This document shows, piece by piece, positions 1 to 7,753 of a stretch of 64,000 nt of DNA. A model generated the notes under the pieces. It was given only the letters and a program-made list of their open reading frames with translations. It was not told where the DNA came from and did no database searches. The position numbers and the translations under genes were made by a program. The stretch lies in contig DGCD01000009.1 in assembly GCA_002384935.1 (NCBI GenBank), positions 124,001 to 188,000 on the forward strand, written 5' to 3'. How positions within the stretch are numbered: the first letter of the stretch is position 1; every line of letters begins with the position of its first letter. Source of the stretch: Pusillimonas sp. UBA3987 (GTDB lineage Bacteria > Pseudomonadota > Gammaproteobacteria > Burkholderiales > Burkholderiaceae_B).

Positions 1-495
1 AGCTACTGGCAATCGACTGAAGTTGCGTCTTTAATTGCGCCCTACCAGAATGAAAGTCCGCCCTCGGAATACGTATCTGCCGATGCCGCCATGGCCGCCG
101 CCACCCGGGCATTACCCGACAGCATCGCAACCAGCTTCAGCCATCCGGGTAACATGTTCGCCACCCCCCATCACTACGTTTTCTGGATGCAGGGCTCAAC
201 ACCGCTGACATCCCATCTGTTCACACCGGTTCTGATTGATGCCACGACTGCCGAGGTCACAGCCGTCGCCGAGCCTCCCTGGTACCTGGTTATGCTGGAA
301 CTTTCCCGCCCCTTGCATTTCGGCGACTACGGCGGATTGCCACTTAAAATCATCTGGACATTGCTCGACCTGATGACCATCGTGGTGTTGGCCAGCGGCT
401 TGTACCTGTGGATTGCAAGGCGAAAAACCAATGACGCCCGTATCCGACAAATTGCCGACACACTGACGCCGGCCTATTCCGCAACGAGGTCATGA
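1..495 (+). CDS. PepSY-associated membrane protein, C-terminal part (partial)
   Basis: The reading frame is open from the first base of the window and stops at 493-495, so the start lies upstream. The visible 164 residues end in a segment with the LHFGDYGG.PLK.W pattern followed by one membrane helix and a short basic tail, which is the usual C-terminal end of PepSY-associated transmembrane proteins. Members of this family sit in the inner membrane and are often linked to iron-siderophore uptake or reductase function; the substrate here is unknown. Its stop overlaps the start of the next gene (ATGA), so the two are cotranscribed. Confidence 0.75.
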   Translation, partial: SYWQSTEVASLIAPYQNESPPSEYVSADAAMAAATRALPDSIATSFSHPGNMFATPHHYVFWMQGSTPLTSHLFTPVLIDATTAEVTAVAEPPWYLVMLELSRPLHFGDYGGLPLKIIWTLLDLMTIVVLASGLYLWIARRKTNDARIRQIADTLTPAYSATRS

Positions 496-725
496 TGTCA
501 TCCCTGCCCCATTCCAACACACATTCGCGTCGTCATATCCCTGTCTGGCGCACCCCGATCCTGTTGGGCTGCCTAACCTGTTTTGGTCTGCTTTGCGCAT
601 TGTTGGGAAGCGGCATCTGGAATGTATTGAGCTGGATTGCCATGGCAATACCATTGCTGGTTGGTGCCGGTTTTTGGGTTTTCCCCAGGAACAAAACGCG
701 CGCTCCCCAGCATCACCGCGAATAA
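492..725 (+). CDS. Small hypothetical membrane protein
   Basis: A 77-residue protein whose ATG overlaps the stop of the PepSY gene by four bases, which argues for translational coupling. Two hydrophobic stretches (about residues 20-40 and 45-63) are joined by a short turn, and the tail is basic and polar. I do not recognise a named family. Small two-helix proteins of this kind often accompany PepSY membrane proteins in iron or heme loci. A strong hairpin follows 17 bases after its stop, so it is the last gene of that operon. An ATG at 495 is an alternative start. Confidence 0.6.
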   Translation: MMSSLPHSNTHSRRHIPVWRTPILLGCLTCFGLLCALLGSGIWNVLSWIAMAIPLLVGAGFWVFPRNKTRAPQHHRE

Positions 726-742
726 CACCGCATCCGGGCCTG

Positions 743-770
743 AACAGCGCCGCCTTATGCGGCGCTGTTT
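743..770 (+). terminator. Terminator-like hairpin after the PepSY operon
   Basis: A perfect 11-bp inverted repeat (743-753 and 759-769) with a 5-base CTTAT loop is followed by only a short T run. It sits 17 bases after the stop of the small membrane protein and probably ends that transcript. Confidence 0.7.
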
Positions 771-849
771 CATAACGGCCTGTTGTTTCTCCAAAAAACT
801 CGGTTTACAGTGGATGCCGATGCGAATTTCCAACAAGTTCTGGTTTGAT

Positions 850-1539
850 ATGCGCGCACACTTTCGTTTTTGGCTCTCTGGTTTAATACTCGCAATGAGC
901 AGCTTGTTCACTTCCCACGCCAGCGCAAGCCAGTTGCCCGCGGGCTTCACCTACTTGGAAGAGGCTGTTCCAGGCATCAGGATCGACCTGATGTACACCG
1001 GCAGCGACAATTTTCTGGGGCGACCTGTTAACGGATACGAACAGGCACGTGCGGTGCTGACCAAGCCGGCCGTACAAGCGTTGAAGCGAGTACAGAATCG
1101 CTTGAAACCTTTCGGACTCGGCCTGTTGGTTTACGATACCTATCGGCCCCAACGCGCAGTTAACGACTTCATTGCATGGTCTCGCACTGCCGATAACCAG
1201 ATGCGCGAACAGTATTACCCCGATGTTTCAAAGCCCGACCTGTTCAAAGAGGGCTACATTGCCGCCAAGTCGGGACACAGCCGTGGAAGCACCGTCGACC
1301 TGACCCTGTGCGACCTGAAGACAGGACAGCTGCTGGACATGGGCACACCCGTTGACTTTCTTGGCAAAGAATCATGGCCCGACTACGCCGGCGTAACAAC
1401 ACAGCAACGGGCGAACCGGCTATTGTTAAGAAATGTCATGACGCAAGCAGGCTTCCTACCGTTGCGACAGGAATGGTGGCATTTCACCCTGGCGAACGAA
1501 CCCTTTCCCGACACCTATTTTGATTTTCTGGCGCGATAA
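850..1539 (+). CDS. Exported D-alanyl-D-alanine dipeptidase (VanX/DdpX-like, M15D)
   Basis: Zinc dipeptidase that cleaves D-Ala-D-Ala. From the ATG at 850 the protein has 229 residues. Residues 1-26 form a signal peptide ending in an A-S-A-type cleavage site, so it acts in the periplasm. The family hallmarks are present: YDTYRP (substrate Arg about residue 99), SGHSRGSTVD with zinc ligands H143 and D150, and EWWHF with catalytic E208 and ligand H211. In-frame ATGs at 814 and 820 are possible starts, but 850 gives the cleanest signal peptide; none has a strong ribosome-binding site. A role in peptidoglycan or D-amino-acid recycling is likely. There are no van genes nearby, so glycopeptide resistance is not implied. 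Confidence 0.85.
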   Translation: MRAHFRFWLSGLILAMSSLFTSHASASQLPAGFTYLEEAVPGIRIDLMYTGSDNFLGRPVNGYEQARAVLTKPAVQALKRVQNRLKPFGLGLLVYDTYRPQRAVNDFIAWSRTADNQMREQYYPDVSKPDLFKEGYIAAKSGHSRGSTVDLTLCDLKTGQLLDMGTPVDFLGKESWPDYAGVTTQQRANRLLLRNVMTQAGFLPLRQEWWHFTLANEPFPDTYFDFLAR

Positions 1540-1565
1540 ATCTCAAAGCACTCAGTCGGCGATAC

Positions 1566-2330
1566 TTACAGACGCAAAGTTGAAAGAATAAGCCGCTGCT
1601 CTTCTTGTTCAATCGCCAACAATTCCGAACGAATACTGCGAATATGCGTTTGAGCGGCTCTGTACGCCGCCTGCGGCATCTTACGGGTAACCGCGTTGTA
1701 CAACCGCGCGTGGTGCCGATCAATTTTCTTTTTTTGAGCCTGACGATGATAAAGATTACTGAGTGAGGCAAATACCGAACTGAGCATCAGTTCGTTCAGC
1801 GAACTTAAGGTATGAACCAAAACAGGATTGTGCGCGGCCTCGCAGATAGCCAAATGAAAGGCATGATCCAGACGAGCATGAGTGGCCGTGTCAGTCGGTT
1901 TGTCTTGTGCAGTAACCAACTCTTCATAACGTTGGGTAATAATCGAATAGTCACCAAGCGTACCTCGCTCGGCGGCGAGCCGCGAAGACTCGCTTTCCAG
2001 AAACTCCCGTACCTCGAGCAAATCATACAAAGTGCGCGGCTGCGTCTTCAACATATGCAACATCGGACGCGAGGAAGGGGCTTGCATCAGATTGGCAACG
2101 AAAGAACCCCGCCCATGCTCGGTGGCGATGACCCCACGCGCTCTCAGGATTTCCAATCCTTCACGCAAAGCGCTTCGTGAAACACCAAGTCGTTGCATTA
2201 ACAAGCGCTCAGACGGGAGCCGCTGCCCAGGCTTTTGCGCAGAATCAATAATCAATTTTTCCAATTGAGACGCAACCGCCACGGCAACCCGCATTGTATT
2301 GACCGACGAATTCTTTTCTTCAATGACCAT
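1566..2330 (-). CDS. FadR-type GntR-family transcriptional regulator
   Basis: A 254-residue repressor-type protein. Residues about 13-80 are a GntR winged helix (QRLPSERLLMQRLGVSRSALREGLEILRARG pattern) and residues about 95-225 an FCD ligand-binding domain typical of the FadR subgroup that senses small organic acids. It diverges from glcDEF, as GlcC and LldR-like regulators do, and the shared intergenic region carries two TGGT-N3-ACCA operators, the known FadR/PdhR/LldR-type site. Operator 1 lies just past its own -10 element, which suggests autorepression. The effector is probably glycolate or a related 2-hydroxyacid; that is an inference from context. Confidence 0.88.
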   Translation of the reverse strand: MVIEEKNSSVNTMRVAVAVASQLEKLIIDSAQKPGQRLPSERLLMQRLGVSRSALREGLEILRARGVIATEHGRGSFVANLMQAPSSRPMLHMLKTQPRTLYDLLEVREFLESESSRLAAERGTLGDYSIITQRYEELVTAQDKPTDTATHARLDHAFHLAICEAAHNPVLVHTLSSLNELMLSSVFASLSNLYHRQAQKKKIDRHHARLYNAVTRKMPQAAYRAAQTHIRSIRSELLAIEQEEQRLILSTLRL

Positions 2331-2337
2331 TCAACTT

Positions 2338-2352
2338 ACTGGTAGGACCAGT
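2338..2352. promoter_or_regulatory. Operator 1, perfect ACTGGT-AGG-ACCAGT palindrome
   Basis: A perfect 15-bp inverted repeat with a 3-base spacer. It matches the TGGT-N3-ACCA site of FadR-subfamily GntR regulators and lies between the regulator start codon (2330) and its candidate -10 element, where bound protein would block transcription. Confidence 0.75.
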
Positions 2353-2354
2353 TC

Positions 2355-2383
2355 AATATAAGATTAAAAGACATATATTTGAA
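2355..2383 (-). promoter_or_regulatory. Candidate promoter of the GntR regulator
   Basis: On the minus strand, TTCAAA (2383-2378) and TATATT (2360-2355) are separated by 17 bases. Operator 1 begins three bases downstream of the -10 element. Confidence 0.5.
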
Positions 2384-2393
2384 TTTTAATATA

Positions 2394-2421
2394 TTGATAA
2401 TAAATAAAAAATTATTAATAT
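2394..2421 (+). promoter_or_regulatory. Candidate promoter of the glc operon
   Basis: TTGATA (2394-2399) and TAATAT (2416-2421) are separated by 16 bases inside a very A+T-rich stretch. Operator 2 would lie just after the predicted transcription start. The region is so A+T-rich that other -10 choices are possible, for example TAGACT at 2461-2466. Confidence 0.4.
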
Positions 2422-2441
2422 CAATAAAAATCAAAAAAAAC

Positions 2442-2452
2442 TGGTAGGACCA
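2442..2452. promoter_or_regulatory. Operator 2, TGGT-AGG-ACCA
   Basis: An 11-bp copy of the same core as operator 1, including the identical AGG spacer, on the glcD side of the divergent region. The two copies start 102 bp apart, so DNA looping between them is possible. Confidence 0.7.
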
Positions 2453-2527
2453 CAATTAAATAGACTGGACACAAGCCCGGAACACACCCTAAGTTAAAAA
2501 AAAGACAAAATATACTTTGGAGTGAGC

Positions 2528-4027
2528 GTGAGTAATCTCTATAACGAAGCGATCGATGGAGAACTGCCTGCAGTCGACAAAATGCGGGTCGTCAATGATC
2601 TGGTCACCCGGATGCCCGACCTCGACATACTTCACGAACCTGAAGATCTGCGTCCCTACGAATGCGATGGCCTGGCCGCCTATCGAACCACGCCACTTTT
2701 GGTCGCGCTGCCGCGCAATGTGGAGCAGGTCATCTCGCTGATGAAATACGCGCAGGCACAAAAAGTGCCCGTTGTAGCCAGAGGCGCAGGCACAGGGCTG
2801 TCTGGTGGCGCCTTGCCACTTGAGAAAGGCATTCTGCTTGTCATGTCCCGCTTCAACCAGATTCTGGATATTGATGCCCAGCGATGTATTGCAACTGTTC
2901 AACCTGGCGTACGCAACCTCGCCATCTCCCAAGCCGCTGCAACCTGGGGTCTTTACTACGCACCTGATCCGTCGTCACAGATTGCCTGTTCAATTGGCGG
3001 CAATGTTGCAGAAAATGCCGGCGGAGTGCATTGCCTGAAGTATGGCCTCACTGTACACAATGTTTTGCAAATAAAGATCGTCACAATCGATGGTGAACTG
3101 ATGACACTCGGCTCACTTGCCCTTGACGCGCCGGGGTTCGACCTGCTGCCTGTCTTCATCGGTTCGGAGGGAATGCTGGGCGTTGTCGTTGAAGTTACCG
3201 TCAAACTGCTGCCCAATCCCCCGCAAACAAAAGTTCTATTGGCCAGCTTTGACGATGTCGAAAAAGCGGGCAACGCGGTCGGCAACATTATCGCTGCAGG
3301 CATTATTCCAGCCGGCCTGGAGATGATGGATAAACTGGCCATTCAGGCGGCCGAAGAATTTGTTCACGCCGGTTATCCGACGCAAGCCGAAGCGATTCTA
3401 ATTTGCGAGCTGGATGGATTGGAACACGACGTCAACGCCGATCTGAGCAAGGCAAAAAGCATTCTCGAAGCAGCGGGGGTTATCGATGTGCGCCTTGCCA
3501 AAGACGAGCAGGAGCGCGCACGCTTTTGGGCGGGTCGCAAAAACGCCTTTCCGGCTGTCGGCCGGCTGTCTCCCGACTACTACTGCATGGATGGCACGAT
3601 TCCTCGCCGGGAACTGCCAAACGTACTCAAGGGAATTGCAACGCTTTCGAAAACGTATCAGTTAAGGGTGGCAAATGTGTTCCATGCGGGCGACGGCAAC
3701 ATGCATCCATTGATCCTTTTCGATGCCAATATCCCAGGGGAACAAGACAGAGCCGAGCTTTTAGGCGGGAAAATCCTGGAACTATGCGTTGAAGCAGGCG
3801 GGACCATTTCGGGTGAGCATGGTATCGGCCGGGAAAAAATCAACCAGATGTGCGTACAGTTTTCTGCCGCCGAAATCACATACTTCCATTGCGTGAAAAA
3901 AGCATTTGATCCGCATGGGTTGCTCAATCCTGGCAAAAATATTCCAACCCTGCAACGTTGTGCGGAATTCGGTGCAATGCATGTGCACGCGGGGCAATTG
4001 CCCTTTCCCGAGCTGGAGCGCTTCTGA
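2528..4027 (+). CDS. glcD: Glycolate oxidase FAD-binding subunit GlcD
   Basis: Catalytic FAD subunit of membrane-associated glycolate oxidase, which oxidises glycolate to glyoxylate and passes electrons on through GlcE and GlcF. It carries the FAD_binding_4 signature (VARGAGTGLSGGA, about residue 75) and the C-terminal FAD-oxidase segments ANVFHAGDGNMHP and GTISGEHGIG that hold substrate and flavin contacts. With the GTG start at 2528 it is 499 residues, the length of E. coli GlcD, and the sequence resembles it along its whole length. GGAG at 2518-2521 is correctly spaced for 2528 but abuts the other possible GTG at 2522. Its stop overlaps the glcE start by one base. Confidence 0.97.
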   Translation: MSNLYNEAIDGELPAVDKMRVVNDLVTRMPDLDILHEPEDLRPYECDGLAAYRTTPLLVALPRNVEQVISLMKYAQAQKVPVVARGAGTGLSGGALPLEKGILLVMSRFNQILDIDAQRCIATVQPGVRNLAISQAAATWGLYYAPDPSSQIACSIGGNVAENAGGVHCLKYGLTVHNVLQIKIVTIDGELMTLGSLALDAPGFDLLPVFIGSEGMLGVVVEVTVKLLPNPPQTKVLLASFDDVEKAGNAVGNIIAAGIIPAGLEMMDKLAIQAAEEFVHAGYPTQAEAILICELDGLEHDVNADLSKAKSILEAAGVIDVRLAKDEQERARFWAGRKNAFPAVGRLSPDYYCMDGTIPRRELPNVLKGIATLSKTYQLRVANVFHAGDGNMHPLILFDANIPGEQDRAELLGGKILELCVEAGGTISGEHGIGREKINQMCVQFSAAEITYFHCVKKAFDPHGLLNPGKNIPTLQRCAEFGAMHVHAGQLPFPELERF

Positions 4028-5085
4028 TGAATCACGGTACAGATCGCAGCTCAGAGATGCAGGCACAAGTTGAACAGGCAATATCACAAAAGAAGCCTAT
4101 TGGAATTGTCGGAGGGCAAAGCAAAATAAGCTCATCTCAACTTGAAGGCCTATCCCTGGTCGACACGACCGGGCACGAAGGTATTGTTGAATATCACCCA
4201 ACCGAACTCACACTCACCGCGCGAACAGGTACGCGTCTGTCTGATATCTCAGAACTGCTGAGCGAACAGGGTCAACATTTGCCCTTTGAGTCACCGGAGC
4301 ATGGGGGGCGCGCCACCCTGGGAGGAACCATCGCGACAGGCGCAGCCGGCCCTCGTCGCCCCTGGAGCGGATCCGTCAGTGATCACGTCCTGGGCTGCCG
4401 GATCATCAGCGGCGGCGGAAAACTACTGCGATTCGGCGGCCAAGTAATGAAAAATGTCGCAGGCTACGACGTCTCACGCTTAATGACCGGCAGTTATGGA
4501 TGTTTGGGCCTGATGACCGAGATTTCACTCAAGGTCATGCCAAAACCTGCGGACAGCATCACGCTGCAGCTTGATATGAGCCGCAGCCATGGCTTGGATG
4601 CCTTTGCTCAATGGCGCAAACAAGGCATTCCCATCTCGGCCTTGATGCACGATGGCAGTCAACTTTTTGTGCGTATAGAGGGTAGTGAAGACACCGTCTC
4701 CACGACAAGAAGGCAAATTGGGGGCCAAGTCGCAAGCGCCGAAACATGGAACAAGTTGCGTGAAAAACAGCTCGATTTTTTTCAGCGCGATCAAACACTT
4801 TGGCGTTTGAGCTTACCAATGGGGACCTTGCTGAGTTCGTTGCCCGGCCCCGCTTTAATGGATTGGGCCGGCGCGCAGTGGTGGATTAAAACCGACGCAT
4901 CCGTCGAAAAAATGCAAGGATTGGCCGCAAGTCTGGGAGGACACGCTGTGGGATACCCCATAAACAAAGAACCCACAATTCGACAAGCACCACACGCATC
5001 CATTATGCAACTTAACAAACGCCTCAAAGCGCAGTTGGACCCAATGCAGCTATTCAACCCCGGGATGCTTTACGCAGGGCTTTAA
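4027..5085 (+). CDS. glcE: Glycolate oxidase subunit GlcE
   Basis: Second FAD-binding subunit of glycolate oxidase, 352 residues. The N-terminal half is a FAD_binding_4 (PCMH-type) domain; the PFESPEHGGRATLGGTIATG-type segment and NVAGYDVSRLMTGSYG are characteristic of GlcE. The ATG at 4027 overlaps the glcD stop (TGATG arrangement), so translation is coupled. It is required with GlcD and GlcF for activity in E. coli; the reaction takes place at the cytoplasmic face of the membrane. Five bases separate it from glcF. Confidence 0.95.
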   Translation: MNHGTDRSSEMQAQVEQAISQKKPIGIVGGQSKISSSQLEGLSLVDTTGHEGIVEYHPTELTLTARTGTRLSDISELLSEQGQHLPFESPEHGGRATLGGTIATGAAGPRRPWSGSVSDHVLGCRIISGGGKLLRFGGQVMKNVAGYDVSRLMTGSYGCLGLMTEISLKVMPKPADSITLQLDMSRSHGLDAFAQWRKQGIPISALMHDGSQLFVRIEGSEDTVSTTRRQIGGQVASAETWNKLREKQLDFFQRDQTLWRLSLPMGTLLSSLPGPALMDWAGAQWWIKTDASVEKMQGLAASLGGHAVGYPINKEPTIRQAPHASIMQLNKRLKAQLDPMQLFNPGMLYAGL

Positions 5086-5090
5086 GCAAC

Positions 5091-6305
5091 ATGCAAACAA
5101 ACCTCAATCCAAATGCCAGCACGCCACACCGCCTGCAAGACGCAGAGGAAATACTGCGTTCTTGCGTGCACTGCGGCTTTTGCAACGCGACCTGCCCGAC
5201 TTATCAAGTGCTTGGTGATGAGCTTGACGGCCCCCGTGGGCGTATTTATTTGATCAAGCAGATGCTGGAAGGCGAAGCAGTCAGCGAAAAGACCCAAACT
5301 CATCTTGATCGCTGCCTGACCTGCCGCAACTGCGAAACCACCTGCCCTTCGGGCGTGCGCTACCATGATCTTCTGGATATCGGACGCGCCGAGGTCGACT
5401 CGCGTGTTGCTCGACCATGGCACCAGAAGCTGCTTCGCCTGGCCTTAAGAAAGGTGATTCCAAATCACGTTTTATTCTCGGGTTTACTGCGGACAGGTCA
5501 ACAGCTTCGTCCGATACTGCCCGCCTTCATTGCCCAGAAAATACCAGAAACGCCCCCCATCAACAGCGAGACACCCTCTGGAACACACACGCGAAAAGCA
5601 ATTATGCTGGAGGCCTGTGTACAGCGCTCGCTATCACCCAATACCCGCTATGCGGCCACGCGTGTTCTGGATCGCCTGGGAATCAGCGCGATTAAAACAA
5701 ACGCAGGATGCTGTGGCGCTAACGACATGCATCTCGGTCATCCGGAAACCGCCAAACAATATGCAAGAAAGAACATAGACTTGTGGTGGCCGATGATAGA
5801 ACAAGGGGCGTATCCCATCGTACACACGGCAAGTGGTTGCGGAGCATTCATCAAAGAATACGACCACTTGTTGCAACATGATCCAGACTACGCGCAAAAA
5901 GCAAAGAGGATCAGTGCAGTGACAGAAGATCTGGTTGAGACGATCGGCCGGGAAGACCTAAGCAGGCTGCACACGGACTCAAAAGAGAAAATTGCCGTGC
6001 AATGCCCATGCACATTGCAACACGCACAAAGGCTCCCCAACGCCATGCAAACGATACTCAAAACCGTCGGATTTCAAATTTCCCCAGTCGCGGATAGTCA
6101 TTTGTGCTGCGGCTCGGCAGGAACCTATTCCATTACCCAGCCCCAAATGGCGCGAACCCTGCGTGATCAGAAAATGGATGCGCTTGAGCAAGACCAACCA
6201 GACGTGATTGCAACTGCAAATATTGGTTGCCAGACCCATTTAAACAGTGCAAAACGCACCCCGGTGAAACATTGGATCGAAATTGTCGATGCGGCAATAC
6301 AGTAA
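5091..6305 (+). CDS. glcF: Glycolate oxidase iron-sulfur subunit GlcF
   Basis: Electron-transfer subunit, 404 residues, with two [4Fe-4S] ferredoxin motifs: C25-x2-C28-x2-C31-x3-C35 and C75-x2-C78-x2-C81-x3-C85. The C-terminal half contains two CCG (heterodisulfide-reductase-like) domains, visible as NAGCCGANDMH and LCCGSAGTYS. It links GlcDE to the quinone pool. The length is close to that of E. coli GlcF. Third gene of the glc operon, followed after 60 bases by the cupin gene. Confidence 0.95.
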   Translation: MQTNLNPNASTPHRLQDAEEILRSCVHCGFCNATCPTYQVLGDELDGPRGRIYLIKQMLEGEAVSEKTQTHLDRCLTCRNCETTCPSGVRYHDLLDIGRAEVDSRVARPWHQKLLRLALRKVIPNHVLFSGLLRTGQQLRPILPAFIAQKIPETPPINSETPSGTHTRKAIMLEACVQRSLSPNTRYAATRVLDRLGISAIKTNAGCCGANDMHLGHPETAKQYARKNIDLWWPMIEQGAYPIVHTASGCGAFIKEYDHLLQHDPDYAQKAKRISAVTEDLVETIGREDLSRLHTDSKEKIAVQCPCTLQHAQRLPNAMQTILKTVGFQISPVADSHLCCGSAGTYSITQPQMARTLRDQKMDALEQDQPDVIATANIGCQTHLNSAKRTPVKHWIEIVDAAIQ

Positions 6306-6365
6306 CCACGGAATATCAAGAGAAATTGATATGACTTTGTTTTTATCAACCCCAGGAGGAAACAA

Positions 6366-6914
6366 ATGAGCCTTCCACTCATCAAGGTGACAAAAGAAGA
6401 AATGCGCAAACGCGTTGCTTACTTCAAAGATCTGAAAGGATTTGATGGCGGCCTGCCCGACAGCGACTATCCCAGCGCCAAACGAATGCTTTACAACGTC
6501 GTAGGCTTCCAACCCCCAGAAGGCGACTCTGAGGCAGTCAGCTCACCGGTCGGCGCCAAGGCAGCCGAAAATGCGGCGATCAAAATTAATGAAGGCTTCA
6601 ACATGGGCTTTTGCCAAGCCGAGCCAGGCAAAGGCCCGATGATGCATAACCACGACACGAATGAAACATTCATGCCTATCAGTGGTCGTTGGCGCTGTTC
6701 CTGGGAAGTCGATGGCAAGGTTGAAGCCTTTGAGCTTGGCCCATGCGACGTTGTCTCTTTCCCTGCTGGCGTGAATCGACGCTTTGAAAATATCACGCAT
6801 GACGAACCGGGCAAAACACACTGGTTGCTCTTCGTGATTGGCGGAAATGCACCACAAGCCGAGTTCTCGGCAGGCGCAATGACCGAACTCAAAGAAAAGG
6901 GCTACGCCAACTAA
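6366..6914 (+). CDS. Cupin-domain protein
   Basis: A 182-residue soluble protein with one cupin barrel at about residues 75-165. The motif M-x-H-N-H-D-T-x-E-T-F-M-P supplies the His, His and Glu metal ligands of cupin motif 1, and PAGVNRRFENI is motif 2 with His replaced by an Arg/Asn context. A strong ribosome-binding site (AGGAGG) precedes the ATG. Its place between glcF and a hydrolase suggests a role in handling the transported or oxidised hydroxyacid, for example as an isomerase, lyase or metal-dependent dioxygenase. The sequence does not let me choose among these. Confidence 0.75.
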   Translation: MSLPLIKVTKEEMRKRVAYFKDLKGFDGGLPDSDYPSAKRMLYNVVGFQPPEGDSEAVSSPVGAKAAENAAIKINEGFNMGFCQAEPGKGPMMHNHDTNETFMPISGRWRCSWEVDGKVEAFELGPCDVVSFPAGVNRRFENITHDEPGKTHWLLFVIGGNAPQAEFSAGAMTELKEKGYAN

Positions 6915-6922
6915 GGATACCC

Positions 6923-7714
6923 ATGCTGAAAGAACTTAACGCGCTGGAACAGACCCATCAATGGCAATCACTGACGGTCAAAGATCATGAGTGGCGCTGG
7001 CTTGACACGAAAGGATCAGGGCCGGCTATTGTTCTCTTGCCCGGATCCGTCGGCGATGCCGGCATGTTTGCATTGACAATAGATGCGCTGGCTCAAAAGG
7101 CCAGAGTGCTCGCAGTTACGTATCCGGCAATTTCCGACCCTTCTTTGCTGGCACAAGGCCTGATCGAAGTTCTCGACCACGCGAAGATCTCTGATGCGGT
7201 GATCGTCGGCTCTTCATTCGCCGCGTACTGGGCGCAGTTCATTGCATTGAAGAACCCGGACCGCGTCAAACATCTGGTCATAGGAAATGGCTTTGTCGAC
7301 GGCAGCGACCTGACCGACAACCCATTGTTTGACCCCGACTACGTGGAAAACGTAACACCACAGGCACTGCATCAAAAATGGCTGCAACGCATTGAAAGCG
7401 CCCCGGTTTCCAACTTGCAGCAATTGCAGACAGATATGTTGAAACACCGGCAAACCCCGGAAAATCTGCACGCTCGGTTCCTGGGCGTCGTTAGGGCAAC
7501 ACCTTGCCCCGCATTACCTTTGAACAAATCTCAAATCACTGTCCTGGATTGTGACGACGACCCGTTGATTCCACCCGAAGTGCGGGAACGCATTCGAAGA
7601 AATTACCCCGAATCGAATCACGTCACGCTAACAAAAGGCGGACACTATCCGCATTTGCTGAATCCAAATGAATATGCATCACTTTTAATGAAAATTCTGG
7701 AGTCGGGCCGCTAG
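6923..7714 (+). CDS. Alpha/beta hydrolase (maspardin-like)
   Basis: A 263-residue alpha/beta-hydrolase-fold protein. The oxyanion region is LLPGSVGD, the nucleophile elbow V-G-S-S-F-A has Ala in place of the usual last Gly, the acid is the Asp in LDCDDDP and the catalytic His is in KGGHYPH. The overall layout recalls the SPG21/maspardin group. It begins eight bases after the cupin stop, so it is part of the same operon. It probably cleaves an ester or lactone related to the substrate of the adjoining TRAP transporter; the substrate is unknown. Its TAG stop lies in the loop of a GC-rich hairpin. Confidence 0.75.
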   Translation: MLKELNALEQTHQWQSLTVKDHEWRWLDTKGSGPAIVLLPGSVGDAGMFALTIDALAQKARVLAVTYPAISDPSLLAQGLIEVLDHAKISDAVIVGSSFAAYWAQFIALKNPDRVKHLVIGNGFVDGSDLTDNPLFDPDYVENVTPQALHQKWLQRIESAPVSNLQQLQTDMLKHRQTPENLHARFLGVVRATPCPALPLNKSQITVLDCDDDPLIPPEVRERIRRNYPESNHVTLTKGGHYPHLLNPNEYASLLMKILESGR

Positions 7715-7721
7715 GCGGCCC
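7705..7721 (+). other. Hairpin with the hydrolase stop codon as its loop
   Basis: A perfect 7-bp repeat GGGCCGC / GCGGCCC encloses exactly the three bases TAG, the stop codon of the hydrolase gene. No T run follows, so it may act on mRNA stability or reduce read-through into the TRAP genes. Confidence 0.55.
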
Positions 7722-7753
7722 CGCCCGAAGAAATATAAAGCACAGGAGACAAA

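Noticed and set aside
637..849. Longer N terminus for the D-Ala-D-Ala dipeptidase
   Set aside because: It would run through the terminator-like hairpin at 743-770 and place the signal peptide internally.
850..1539. Glycopeptide resistance gene (vanX)
   Set aside because: No vanH, vanA or vanRS genes are adjacent; chromosomal dipeptidases of this type are common in Gram-negatives.
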